Below, piece after piece: positions 1-5,322 of a stretch of DNA of 7,587 nucleotides. The notes under the pieces were generated by a model. That model made no database searches, had not been told where the DNA came from, and worked only from the letters and a program-made list of their open reading frames with translations. Both the position numbers and the translations under genes were made by a program. This DNA is from an uncultured Collinsella sp. (GTDB lineage Bacteria; Actinomycetota; Coriobacteriia; Coriobacteriales; Coriobacteriaceae). The stretch spans positions 1 to 7,587 of the forward strand of contig UQVD01000093.1 of assembly GCA_900544385.1 (NCBI GenBank), given 5' to 3'. Positions within the stretch are counted from its first letter, which is position 1. Each line of letters begins with the position of its first letter.

Positions 1-1880
1 GCGGCCACCATGCGGCCATCAAAACGATCACCGGTGGTGGGCAGGCCGCCCTTGGTGTTCGTCTTGTTGGTGGTTACCGTGGTCGTGGTGTCCGACTTGC
101 CAGGCTTCTCGGGCTTGGTGGTGGGCTGCTCGGGCTTAGCGGGCTGCTCGGGGGTACCGGGCTGCTCAGGAGTACCGGGCTGCTCAGGAGTACCAGGCTG
201 ATCCGGGGTTACCGGGTCGGTGGCAAGAGCGTCCTTGGCGTAGGTGATGGACACCTTGAGGCCGTTGATCTCGGTGTTCAGGTCGCTCGGGGTGAAGGGC
301 TGGTCGAAGTTTTCGGCCTTCTGATAGGCGCGCATCTCCTGGAGCAGTGCCTTGCACTTCTTGTAGGTGTTCTCGGTAGCAGCCTTGCCGGCCTTGTTAG
401 CCAGGGCAGTGCGGCCCTCGGTGGTCGTCTCGGCTAGCATGGCGGCGTCAACTTCCTTGTTCTGCTCGATGAGCTCGTTCTGGAGCGCATCGAGGTAGGC
501 ACGGACGCTGATACCAAGGGTGTCAGGGTTCTCAAAGCAGAGCGAGCTGATGTCCATGAGGACGTAGTTGATTGAGTTCTCGGGCTCCTCGTTGTACACG
601 ACGTCAGTCTGTTTGCAGTGATCGAAGGAGACGGTCTGATCGCTGAAGTACGGGCTGACCTCAGTTATCAGAGCGGAGTACAACGGGATGGCGACGGAGT
701 ACGCGGCGCGGGAGAGCATTTCCCACTGGATGGTAGCGACTTCGGGGTCATACCCGCGACGAATCTGGAAGAGGTTGATCTCGGTGTTGCGCTCGCTGCC
801 GATGCAATAAACACCATCAGTGTTCGCGTTGAGGCCAGGGACGTTCTCGCCGCGGTTGCCGAAGGCGCGAATCAACTCGAAAGTGCTCCAACCAGACTTG
901 CCAGGCTTGAAGAACAGGGGCTGGATTTCGCTGACCATGGCTCCCTTTTGGTCAGGTTTTCCTTTCTCCTTTACTGTGATAATGTCGTAATCTGTGCCTT
1001 CGGTCAGCTGACTACCAAAATAATTGCGGCCTTGCACATAACGGGACCACTGGTTTACGCCGGAATCGGCGAGGCTTTCGCCATACGTTTGGGCGACATC
1101 GAATTTGCCGTCAGCGGAGTATTTGGCGAAACCCTTTTCTTCGGGCATGGATTGGATCTTTTCAGAGTGGAGGCAATTCTCGGTGTCATTGAGGTCGACA
1201 TCGTAGTTGAGGCTCCCGATATTAGGGTTGAGCGACGCGACGTCGTCAGCGAGCTTCATGGCGATCCACTGATGGGCGGAAAGTGTGGCGAACAGCCAGG
1301 TCTCGTTGTTGTCGGCGATGATGATCTGGTCGTTGGTGCAGACGCCTTGATCATCGATCAGGCTGCCGAGAAGCTCGACGCCCTCGCGGGCCGTGGCGCT
1401 CTCGCCCAGGATGATGCTGCCGTAACTGTACTCGCCCAGACCCACTTCCTCATCGATGGGGTCTGCTGCAGCGGCCTCCTCGTTATAGGAGGTGCTTAGC
1501 GTGGCGGAGCAGGAGACGCCCTTCTCGTTGATGCCGGCCTCGGAGTAGGCGTCGGTGCGACCCATCCAGTTGGAGGGGTGGTCGCGTACATAGCTGTAGC
1601 GATAGGTAGGCTTGTTCGAAGTGTATTCAAAAGCAGATTCAATCGAGCTGTACTTAAAGCCAGGTTCGTGGGCAGGTTCGATGCCGTAGTGCTTAAGATA
1701 GCGCTTGCCAAAGTCCTCGGCGCGGCCGTAGTACGTGTTGCCGTCGGCCGTAAGGTTTTTGCCCATGTATATCTGCGTGCAGGCGAGCGCAGATGTCGGC
1801 ATGGACATGATGGTTGCAGCTCCAAAGGCGAGGCCTATGCCTAGCTTCTTGAGCGCGTTGACGGGGTGAGTTTTCCTCAT
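1..1880 (-). CDS. Secreted, sortase-anchored C69 family dipeptidase (C-terminus beyond window)
   Basis: The frame runs open for 626 codons from the ATG at 1880 and leaves the window without a stop, so the C-terminus is missing. Residues 1-33 form a signal peptide: a basic start (RK, KK), a hydrophobic core and the cleavage site ALA before Cys34. Family C69 enzymes are Ntn hydrolases whose nucleophile is an N-terminal cysteine, so export would expose the catalytic residue. After Cys34 come CTQIYMG and, at 52-56, GRAED, typical of PepD-like dipeptidases; a conserved NEKGVSCSAT stretch follows. The domain extends to about residue 550. Residues 559-586 are PGTPEQ-type repeats, then a Thr/Lys-rich linker and LPTTG at 613-617, a sortase motif whose membrane anchor would lie outside the window. 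The start has GGGAGGG three bases upstream. Expected role is cleavage of dipeptides at the cell surface; the true substrate is unknown. Family call firm, specificity not. Confidence 0.93.
   Translation of the reverse strand, partial: MRKTHPVNALKKLGIGLAFGAATIMSMPTSALACTQIYMGKNLTADGNTYYGRAEDFGKRYLKHYGIEPAHEPGFKYSSIESAFEYTSNKPTYRYSYVRDHPSNWMGRTDAYSEAGINEKGVSCSATLSTSYNEEAAAADPIDEEVGLGEYSYGSIILGESATAREGVELLGSLIDDQGVCTNDQIIIADNNETWLFATLSAHQWIAMKLADDVASLNPNIGSLNYDVDLNDTENCLHSEKIQSMPEEKGFAKYSADGKFDVAQTYGESLADSGVNQWSRYVQGRNYFGSQLTEGTDYDIITVKEKGKPDQKGAMVSEIQPLFFKPGKSGWSTFELIRAFGNRGENVPGLNANTDGVYCIGSERNTEINLFQIRRGYDPEVATIQWEMLSRAAYSVAIPLYSALITEVSPYFSDQTVSFDHCKQTDVVYNEEPENSINYVLMDISSLCFENPDTLGISVRAYLDALQNELIEQNKEVDAAMLAETTTEGRTALANKAGKAATENTYKKCKALLQEMRAYQKAENFDQPFTPSDLNTEINGLKVSITYAKDALATDPVTPDQPGTPEQPGTPEQPGTPEQPAKPEQPTTKPEKPGKSDTTTTVTTNKTNTKGGLPTTGDRFDGRMVA
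123..206 (-). repeat. 18-bp tandem repeats encoding a PGTPEQ wall-spanning stalk
   Basis: Tandem 18-bp units lie inside the dipeptidase gene. On the plus strand two identical copies (GGGCTGCTCAGGAGTACC) start at 159 and 177; a copy differing at two bases is at 141, a more diverged one at 123, and a partial unit at 195-206. They encode Pro/Glu/Gln-rich repeats just before the LPTTG motif. Such repeats usually act as a stiff spacer that carries an anchored enzyme through the peptidoglycan. The near-identical units may vary in number between strains. Confidence 0.85.
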
Positions 1881-1883
1881 TTT

Positions 1884-1890
1884 CCCTCCC
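1884..1890 (-). promoter_or_regulatory. Ribosome binding site of the dipeptidase
   Basis: On the minus strand GGGAGGG lies three bases before the ATG at 1880. It supports the start that includes the full signal peptide. The same GGAGGG string also occurs in the 3' arm of the hairpin just upstream, so an upstream CCCTC arm could pair with either. Confidence 0.7.
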
Positions 1891-1899
1891 AGCGTGCGA

Positions 1900-1923
1900 A
1901 AGCCCTCCGTTGCCAGAGGGCTT
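1900..1923 (-). promoter_or_regulatory. Leader hairpin just upstream of the dipeptidase ribosome site
   Basis: Read on the minus strand, AAGCCCTC and GAGGGCTT form a perfect 8-bp stem around an 8-base loop (TGGCAACG). The stem ends nine bases before the GGGAGGG ribosome site. Only three T residues follow it, so it is a weak terminator candidate. Its 5' arm CCCTC could alternatively pair with GAGGG of the ribosome site. A regulatory role is inference from this geometry; the pairing itself is visible. Confidence 0.45.
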
Positions 1924-1942
1924 CAGCCAATAAAGACACCCC

Positions 1943-2007
1943 ATTAGCGTAACGAACTGGAAACAATATTCATCTATGAAAGAAACTTACTCGATAAGCG
2001 TAATGAA
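1943..2007 (-). repeat. Imperfect direct repeat pair in the dipeptidase upstream region
   Basis: The 14-mers at 1943-1956 and 1994-2007 match at 12 of 14 positions. On the minus strand they read TTCGTTACGCTAAT and TTCATTACGCTTAT. Their starts are 51 bp apart, close to five helical turns, and both lie between the TATAAT box and the gene. They could be two binding sites for one regulator. No protein is known to me for this motif. Confidence 0.4.
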
Positions 2008-2025
2008 ATATGCGATGAGCGGTTA

Positions 2026-2054
2026 ATTATACTCAGTTTGTGCTTTACTTTAAT
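2026..2054 (-). promoter_or_regulatory. Candidate promoter of the dipeptidase gene
   Basis: A perfect TATAAT on the minus strand occupies 2031-2026. About 16-17 bases upstream only a weak -35 match (TTAAAG or ATTAAA) is present, inside the small palindrome at 2048-2058. If used, transcription would start near 2019 and give a leader of about 140 bases carrying the repeats and the hairpin. The surrounding AT-rich sequence makes chance matches possible. Confidence 0.4.
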
Positions 2055-2104
2055 AAAGGCGCCCTGTGATTACTGTAGCCGAATAAAGTAGCTGGGAATG
2101 CCCG

Positions 2105-2150
2105 AAATGAAAATCCCCCTGCTGTTTGGCAAATGCATAAACAGCAGGGG
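2105..2150 (-). terminator. Rho-independent terminator of the lipid kinase unit
   Basis: On the minus strand CCCCTGCTGTTT (2150-2139) and AAACAGCAGGGG (2127-2116) form a perfect 12-bp stem with an 11-base loop. The stem is followed by GATTTTCATTT, an interrupted T tract. It begins 36 bases after the stop codon of the small membrane peptide, so it closes the two-gene kinase unit and separates it from the dipeptidase promoter. Confidence 0.85.
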
Positions 2151-2186
2151 AGACGATAATTGGATGAATATCATACCAATGTGGAA

Positions 2187-2279
2187 TTACTTCTTCCGGC
2201 GGTGGATCACGTTGATGGCGTAACCGACGAGCATGGCCAAGACGATGACGATAAAGCCAATCAGGGGGTTGTCGTTCAT
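2187..2279 (-). CDS. Small single-pass membrane peptide, 30 residues, unrecognised
   Basis: This 31-codon frame (ATG at 2279, TAA at 2187) encodes a peptide starting MNDNP, with one hydrophobic helix at about residues 6-25 (mostly Ile, Val, Leu, Ala, Gly) and a tail HRRKK. The basic tail predicts the C-terminus in the cytoplasm by the positive-inside rule. It has a strong AGGAGG ribosome site five bases before the ATG, and that site overlaps the stop codon of the lipid kinase, so translation of the two is likely coupled. The strong terminator follows 36 bases after its stop. Good ribosome site, coupling, a coherent membrane segment and a matching terminator together make a real gene likely. 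I do not recognise a family. It may help position the kinase at the membrane, but that is inferred only from the arrangement. Confidence 0.75.
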   Translation of the reverse strand: MNDNPLIGFIVIVLAMLVGYAINVIHRRKK

Positions 2280-2284
2280 GGGGT

Positions 2285-2290
2285 CCTCCT
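2285..2290 (-). promoter_or_regulatory. Ribosome site overlapping the lipid kinase stop codon
   Basis: AGGAGG on the minus strand shares its first two bases with the TAG stop of the lipid kinase and lies five bases before the ATG of the 30-residue peptide. This is the arrangement expected for termination-reinitiation coupling, and it decides the start of the small gene. Confidence 0.8.
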
Positions 2291-3206
2291 ATTTTCCGAG
2301 CGGGGAGAATTCGTCGACGATGAGGTCGAGGCATTGCGGAAGCGCGCGGGCTCCAAAGACGCCCGAGTTGCTGGAGATGATCTCGCCATCGAACTGCATG
2401 CCCAGCGACGGCGTGCAGGTGATTTTGGCTTCCTTGGTCTGGATGATCTTGAACTGCGGACGGCCGAGCACCTTGCCGGCGGGGTCGAGCGCGGCGGTGA
2501 TCACAGTGGGCAGGAGCTGGACGGTTTTTACGGGCTCGATGGCCGCGATGTCGACCATGCCGTCGTTCATGCGGCAATCGGGGAACAGGTTGATGTCGTT
2601 TTGAATGACCGAGGTGTTGCCGGCCATGCAACAGATGCCATCGAGCTCCTCGACAATGCCGTCATGCTCAATCGTAAAGTGCGCCACCGTGGGGTTGGGT
2701 GTGGCGAGCGCCGACAGGAAATAGGCGATCTCACCGATGTCGTTTTTGGCGGGGGCGGCCTTCATCATGATCTCGGCGTCGAAGCCCGAGCCGGCGATGA
2801 TGATAAAGCCGTGGCGCTTCTCGTTGCCGTTCTCGTCGAGCCAAAAGAGCTCGCCCATGTCCACTTTGACCGTGCGACCGGCGCGGCAAGCCTTGGCAAG
2901 CGCCGCTGCCTCGGGGGCATTACCGATGTTGTTAAAGAACAGGCAGGCCGTGCCGGAGGGGAAGACGAGCGTGGGGACACCGCACCCGCGCATTTGGTCG
3001 AGCACGTTGGAGACGGTGCCGTCGCCGCCCGAAACGACCACGCGATCAAACTCGCGCACGTCTGCCACGGCGTCCTCGGGTTCCATGCCATCGCCGATAA
3101 AGCGCATCACGACCTCGTCGCCGCCCTGCGCGAGGGCGTGCGTGAACGCGTAGATTTCATCTGAGCTGGGGCCCGATGCCGGGTTGTGGATGATAAGGCA
3201 GCGCAT
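2289..3206 (-). CDS. Diacylglycerol kinase family lipid kinase (DgkB/YegS type)
   Basis: The 305-residue length fits the YegS/DgkB/sphingosine kinase-like family, cytosolic enzymes that phosphorylate a lipid at the membrane surface with ATP. Visible motifs in order are NPASG (8-12), the nucleotide-binding SGGDGT (59-64), PSGTA (83-87), AGSGFDA (138-144), NDGMVDI (214-220) and FDGE (272-275), the last matching the catalytic-region DGE of the family. The segment after PSGTA reads CLFFNN, where many relatives have NDFAR. The start at 3206 has only a weak GGGAA site upstream but gives the expected N-terminal beta strand before NPASG. The gene is followed by the coupled 30-residue membrane peptide and their shared terminator. 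Substrate cannot be read from the sequence; diacylglycerol recycling or a glycolipid precursor are both possible. Confidence 0.9.
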   Translation of the reverse strand: MRCLIIHNPASGPSSDEIYAFTHALAQGGDEVVMRFIGDGMEPEDAVADVREFDRVVVSGGDGTVSNVLDQMRGCGVPTLVFPSGTACLFFNNIGNAPEAAALAKACRAGRTVKVDMGELFWLDENGNEKRHGFIIIAGSGFDAEIMMKAAPAKNDIGEIAYFLSALATPNPTVAHFTIEHDGIVEELDGICCMAGNTSVIQNDINLFPDCRMNDGMVDIAAIEPVKTVQLLPTVITAALDPAGKVLGRPQFKIIQTKEAKITCTPSLGMQFDGEIISSNSGVFGARALPQCLDLIVDEFSPLGK

Positions 3207-3227
3207 ACTTACGTTCCCGTTCTGTGA

Positions 3228-3252
3228 CTAACCGAGTATAGTTGTAAGGCAA
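3228..3252. promoter_or_regulatory. Overlapping divergent -10-like boxes between lipid kinase and RNase D
   Basis: The plus-strand block AGTATAGT (3235-3242) contains TATACT on the minus strand (3240-3235) and TATAGT on the plus strand (3237-3242). Each differs from TATAAT at one position. The minus box would start transcripts about 20 bases before the kinase ATG, the plus box about 55 bases before the RNase D ATG. The -35 matches are poor on both strands (for example TTCCCG, 17 bases upstream on the plus strand). The gene layout requires divergent promoters here, which supports the call. Confidence 0.4.
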
Positions 3253-3304
3253 TGCCGATATCCTACCCGTGTTTTTCGGGCCTAACCTTATTCGATGGGT
3301 TGAT

Positions 3305-4438
3305 ATGTACATTTCCACACATCAGGCTCTACTCGACTTTTGCCAGCGCGCCCGCGAGTTCGACGCGATTGCCGTCGATACCGAGTTTTTGCGCGAGCGC
3401 ACGTTCCACCCGCGCCTGTGCTTGGTCCAGATTGCCACCCCTGCCGAGAGCGTCGCGGTCGATCCTCTGGTGATCGACGACCTATCGCCGCTGGCCGAGC
3501 TTATGGGCGATGAGAGCGTGACCAAGGTGTTTCACGCTTGCTCGCAGGATATGGAGGTTATGCTCCATACCGTGGGCGTGCTGCCGCGTCCCATTTTTGA
3601 CACGCAGGTGGCCGCCGCCTTTTTGGGCGAGCGCCAGCAGATTTCCTACGGCGCGCTCGTGCAGACGTTTTGCGGCGTCTCATTGCCCAAGACCGAGTCG
3701 CTTACCGATTGGTCGCGCCGCCCGCTGACCGATAAGCAGATCGAGTACGCGATCGATGACGTCAAGTACCTGATCGTTGCCTATACCGAGATGATGAGTC
3801 GCCTGCGCGAGCTGGGCCGGGTGGACTGGGTGCTCGACGAGTTGCGTCCGCTGGCCGACGAGTCGCACTATCGCGCCGATCGTCACGAGGCATTCCGCAA
3901 GGTCAAGCGCATCAACTCCTGCAGCCGCCATCAGCTGGGCATTGCGCGCGAGCTTGCCGCTTGGCGCGAGGACCGCGCCGAGCGCCGCAACATCCCACGC
4001 AAGTGGGTCATGTCCGACGATACGCTGCTGGCCCTGGTTAAACGTAATCCCGTTCGTGTTGAGGAGTTCCGCAGCATTCGCGGTACCGACCAGCTGGGGG
4101 AGCGCGACGTGGACGGCGCGCTCATGGCCATTAAGCGCGGTGCGAGCTGCCCACACGATCGCCTACCGCTCATGGTGCGCGGGCACCGTCAGATTTCGCC
4201 GGAGTTGGAGAGCGTGACGGACCTGATGTATGCGCTCATTCGCCTGGTTGCCGAGCGCTCGGGCGTGGCGACCTCGGTCATTGCCTCGCGCGATGACCTG
4301 GCCGACTATATTGAGCATCCCGAGCAGAGCCCCCTGCGCGAAGGCTGGCGCTTTGAGCTCGTGGGCTCGCGCCTGGACGATTTGCTCTCGGGCAATATGG
4401 GACTCACCGTGAAGGACGGAAAGATTGAGTTGTTATAG
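3305..4438 (+). CDS. rnd: Ribonuclease D
   Basis: From the ATG at 3305 the protein has 377 residues, close to the usual size of bacterial RNase D, a 3'-5' exoribonuclease that trims tRNA precursors and other small RNAs. The DEDDy exonuclease domain shows Asp25 and Glu27 (VDTEF), Asp82 (after HACSQ), and Tyr148 with Asp152 (YAIDDVKYL), all five metal and catalytic positions. An HRDC domain follows at about 207-283 (SRHQLGIARELAAWRE onwards), and a second HRDC-like helical segment may occupy about 300-370. A GTG at 3269 would add 12 residues (MFFGPN start) but has no ribosome site and extends beyond the usual family start, so I prefer 3305, whose own ribosome site is also weak (GGG in GATGGGTTGAT). 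The metallopeptidase starts 64 bases after its stop. Confidence 0.92.
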   Translation: MYISTHQALLDFCQRAREFDAIAVDTEFLRERTFHPRLCLVQIATPAESVAVDPLVIDDLSPLAELMGDESVTKVFHACSQDMEVMLHTVGVLPRPIFDTQVAAAFLGERQQISYGALVQTFCGVSLPKTESLTDWSRRPLTDKQIEYAIDDVKYLIVAYTEMMSRLRELGRVDWVLDELRPLADESHYRADRHEAFRKVKRINSCSRHQLGIARELAAWREDRAERRNIPRKWVMSDDTLLALVKRNPVRVEEFRSIRGTDQLGERDVDGALMAIKRGASCPHDRLPLMVRGHRQISPELESVTDLMYALIRLVAERSGVATSVIASRDDLADYIEHPEQSPLREGWRFELVGSRLDDLLSGNMGLTVKDGKIELL

Positions 4439-4502
4439 GGAAGCCTAGCCGGCTGAGTGGGTAGAATGCCTCCAACGTGTAACTCGATTCGGAGGAATTC
4501 GC

Positions 4503-5207
4503 ATGCCTTATTACTATGGATACGGCTTTGGCATTGACCCGCTGTACCTGCTGGTTGTTCTTGTCTGCACGGTGCTTGGCCTTGCCGCGCAGAGCTATAT
4601 CAACTCGACATACAAGACCTGGTCCAAGGTTCGCTCGGACGGCGACACAGGTGCCACGGTCGCTCGCCGCATGCTCAATGCCAACGGTTGTAGCGCCGTG
4701 GGCATCAAGGGCGTCGCTGGCGAGCTCACCGACCACTACAACCCGCAGGATAACAACCTGTACCTGTCGGATGCCAACCGTTCGGGCGGGTCGGTCGCAA
4801 GCGTTGCCGTCGCCTGCCACGAGGCGGGCCATGCCGCTCAGCGTCAAAGCGGCTACGCCATGATGAAGGTACGCACCGCTTTGGTTCCCGTCGTCAACTT
4901 TACCCAGAGCACCTGGACGATCGTGCTGCTCATGGGCCTGTTCATGAACGTCGCGGGGCTCACGACCCTCGCGCTGGTCTTCTTCTCGTTTAGCGTGTTG
5001 TTCCAGCTGGTTACGCTGCCGGTCGAGATCGATGCCAGTCGCCGCGCCGTGGCGTATATCGAGCAGTCGGGCATGAGTTCCAAGCAGGTCAACGGCGCCA
5101 AGAAGGTGCTGACGGCAGCCGCGCTTACCTATGTGGCCGCAGCGCTCACTTCGATCATTCAACTGCTCTACCTTATGGCTCGCTACAACAGAAATTCCAA
5201 CCGATAA
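4503..5207 (+). CDS. Membrane-embedded zinc metallopeptidase, YugP family
   Basis: This 234-residue protein matches the YugP-like putative membrane zinc peptidase family. It starts with a Tyr/Gly-rich MPYYYGYGFG and a membrane helix at about 14-31. The soluble segment carries the family's GVAGELTDHYNP and LYLSD stretches. The zinc motif HEAGH lies at 106-110, with a likely third ligand at Glu175 in LPVEIDAS, followed by family-typical RRA and AYIEQ. Hydrophobic helices follow the zinc motif at about 125-172 (probably two) and 203-226. A GGAGG site seven bases before the ATG fixes the start. A TAGAAT box at 4462-4467 could be a -10 element but lacks a good -35. Members are thought to act in membrane protein quality control or sporulation, but no substrate is established that I know of. 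Confidence 0.9.
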   Translation: MPYYYGYGFGIDPLYLLVVLVCTVLGLAAQSYINSTYKTWSKVRSDGDTGATVARRMLNANGCSAVGIKGVAGELTDHYNPQDNNLYLSDANRSGGSVASVAVACHEAGHAAQRQSGYAMMKVRTALVPVVNFTQSTWTIVLLMGLFMNVAGLTTLALVFFSFSVLFQLVTLPVEIDASRRAVAYIEQSGMSSKQVNGAKKVLTAAALTYVAAALTSIIQLLYLMARYNRNSNR

Positions 5208-5223
5208 CAAATAGGACAGGCAG

Positions 5224-5253
5224 GCGCCGCGGGGATTCGTGTCCTCGCGGCGC
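5224..5253 (+). terminator. GC-rich hairpin after the metallopeptidase gene, possible terminator
   Basis: GCGCCGCGGGGA (5224-5235) and TCCTCGCGGCGC (5242-5253) form a 12-bp stem with one G-T pair and a six-base loop (TTCGTG), 16 bases after the metallopeptidase stop. No T tract follows on the plus strand. It therefore resembles the stem-only terminators described in high-GC Gram-positives, or it may be an RNA end-protecting or attenuating structure. Confidence 0.4.
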
Positions 5254-5278
5254 TGTACTATGTGTTGGACTTAAATTT

Positions 5279-5301
5279 GCACGGGGCCGGAGCCTCTGTG
5301 C
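5279..5301 (+). promoter_or_regulatory. Second hairpin in the xseA leader
   Basis: GCACGGGGC (5279-5287) and GCCTCTGTGC (5292-5301) can form a 9-bp stem with one bulged T, one G-T pair and a CGGA tetraloop. It ends nine bases before the AAAGGAGG ribosome site of xseA, so it may influence initiation or mark the end of a leader. No convincing promoter is visible between the two hairpins; TTGGAC at 5265-5270 resembles a -35 box but has no -10 partner at the right distance. Confidence 0.3.
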
Positions 5302-5322
5302 GCGATAACGAAAGGAGGCTGC

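Larger units (their letters stand above)
1881..2186. other. 306-bp gene-free spacer between dipeptidase and small membrane peptide
   Basis: No supported protein or structural RNA gene lies here. The half near 1881 is the leader of the dipeptidase gene, with its ribosome site and a hairpin at 1900-1923. The AT-rich centre holds a TATAAT box, the direct repeat pair at 1943-2007 and two short palindromes: TTCATCTATGAA (1969-1980) and CTTTAATAAAG (2048-2058). The part above 2105 is the terminator of the minus-strand unit that ends at 2187. Confidence 0.7.

Noticed and set aside
1..12. GCGGCCACCATG at the window start resembles a cloning site plus Kozak sequence.
   Set aside because: On the minus strand these bases continue the dipeptidase frame after LPTTG without interruption, so the likeness is chance.
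618..1499. A long plus-strand open frame of 293 codons opposite the dipeptidase.
   Set aside because: It lies entirely antisense to a convincing C69 gene, has no family motifs, and arises from the GC-rich codon use of the opposite strand.
1779..1793. Cys34 after SALA read as a lipoprotein lipobox.
   Set aside because: Position -3 is Ala rather than Leu, lipidation would block the catalytic nucleophile, and the protein already has a C-terminal sortase motif.
1884..1945. Partial likeness of the dipeptidase leader to a TPP riboswitch (GGGGTGTC, then GGCTGA, and later GCTGGGAGGGAA on the minus strand).
   Set aside because: The conserved central part of the TPP motif (ACC, GAACCTGA and the pyrophosphate helix) is missing, the spacing is wrong, and the gene has no link to thiamine.
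2160..3164. A plus-strand open frame of 334 codons opposite the lipid kinase.
   Set aside because: It would cover the terminator-proximal spacer and the small peptide gene in antisense. It is rich in Asp/His/Val typical of shadow frames and shows no domain, while the minus strand carries all kinase motifs.
3269..3304. Upstream GTG start for RNase D adding 12 residues.
   Set aside because: No ribosome site precedes it, and RNase D proteins normally begin just before the first beta strand, as from the ATG at 3305.
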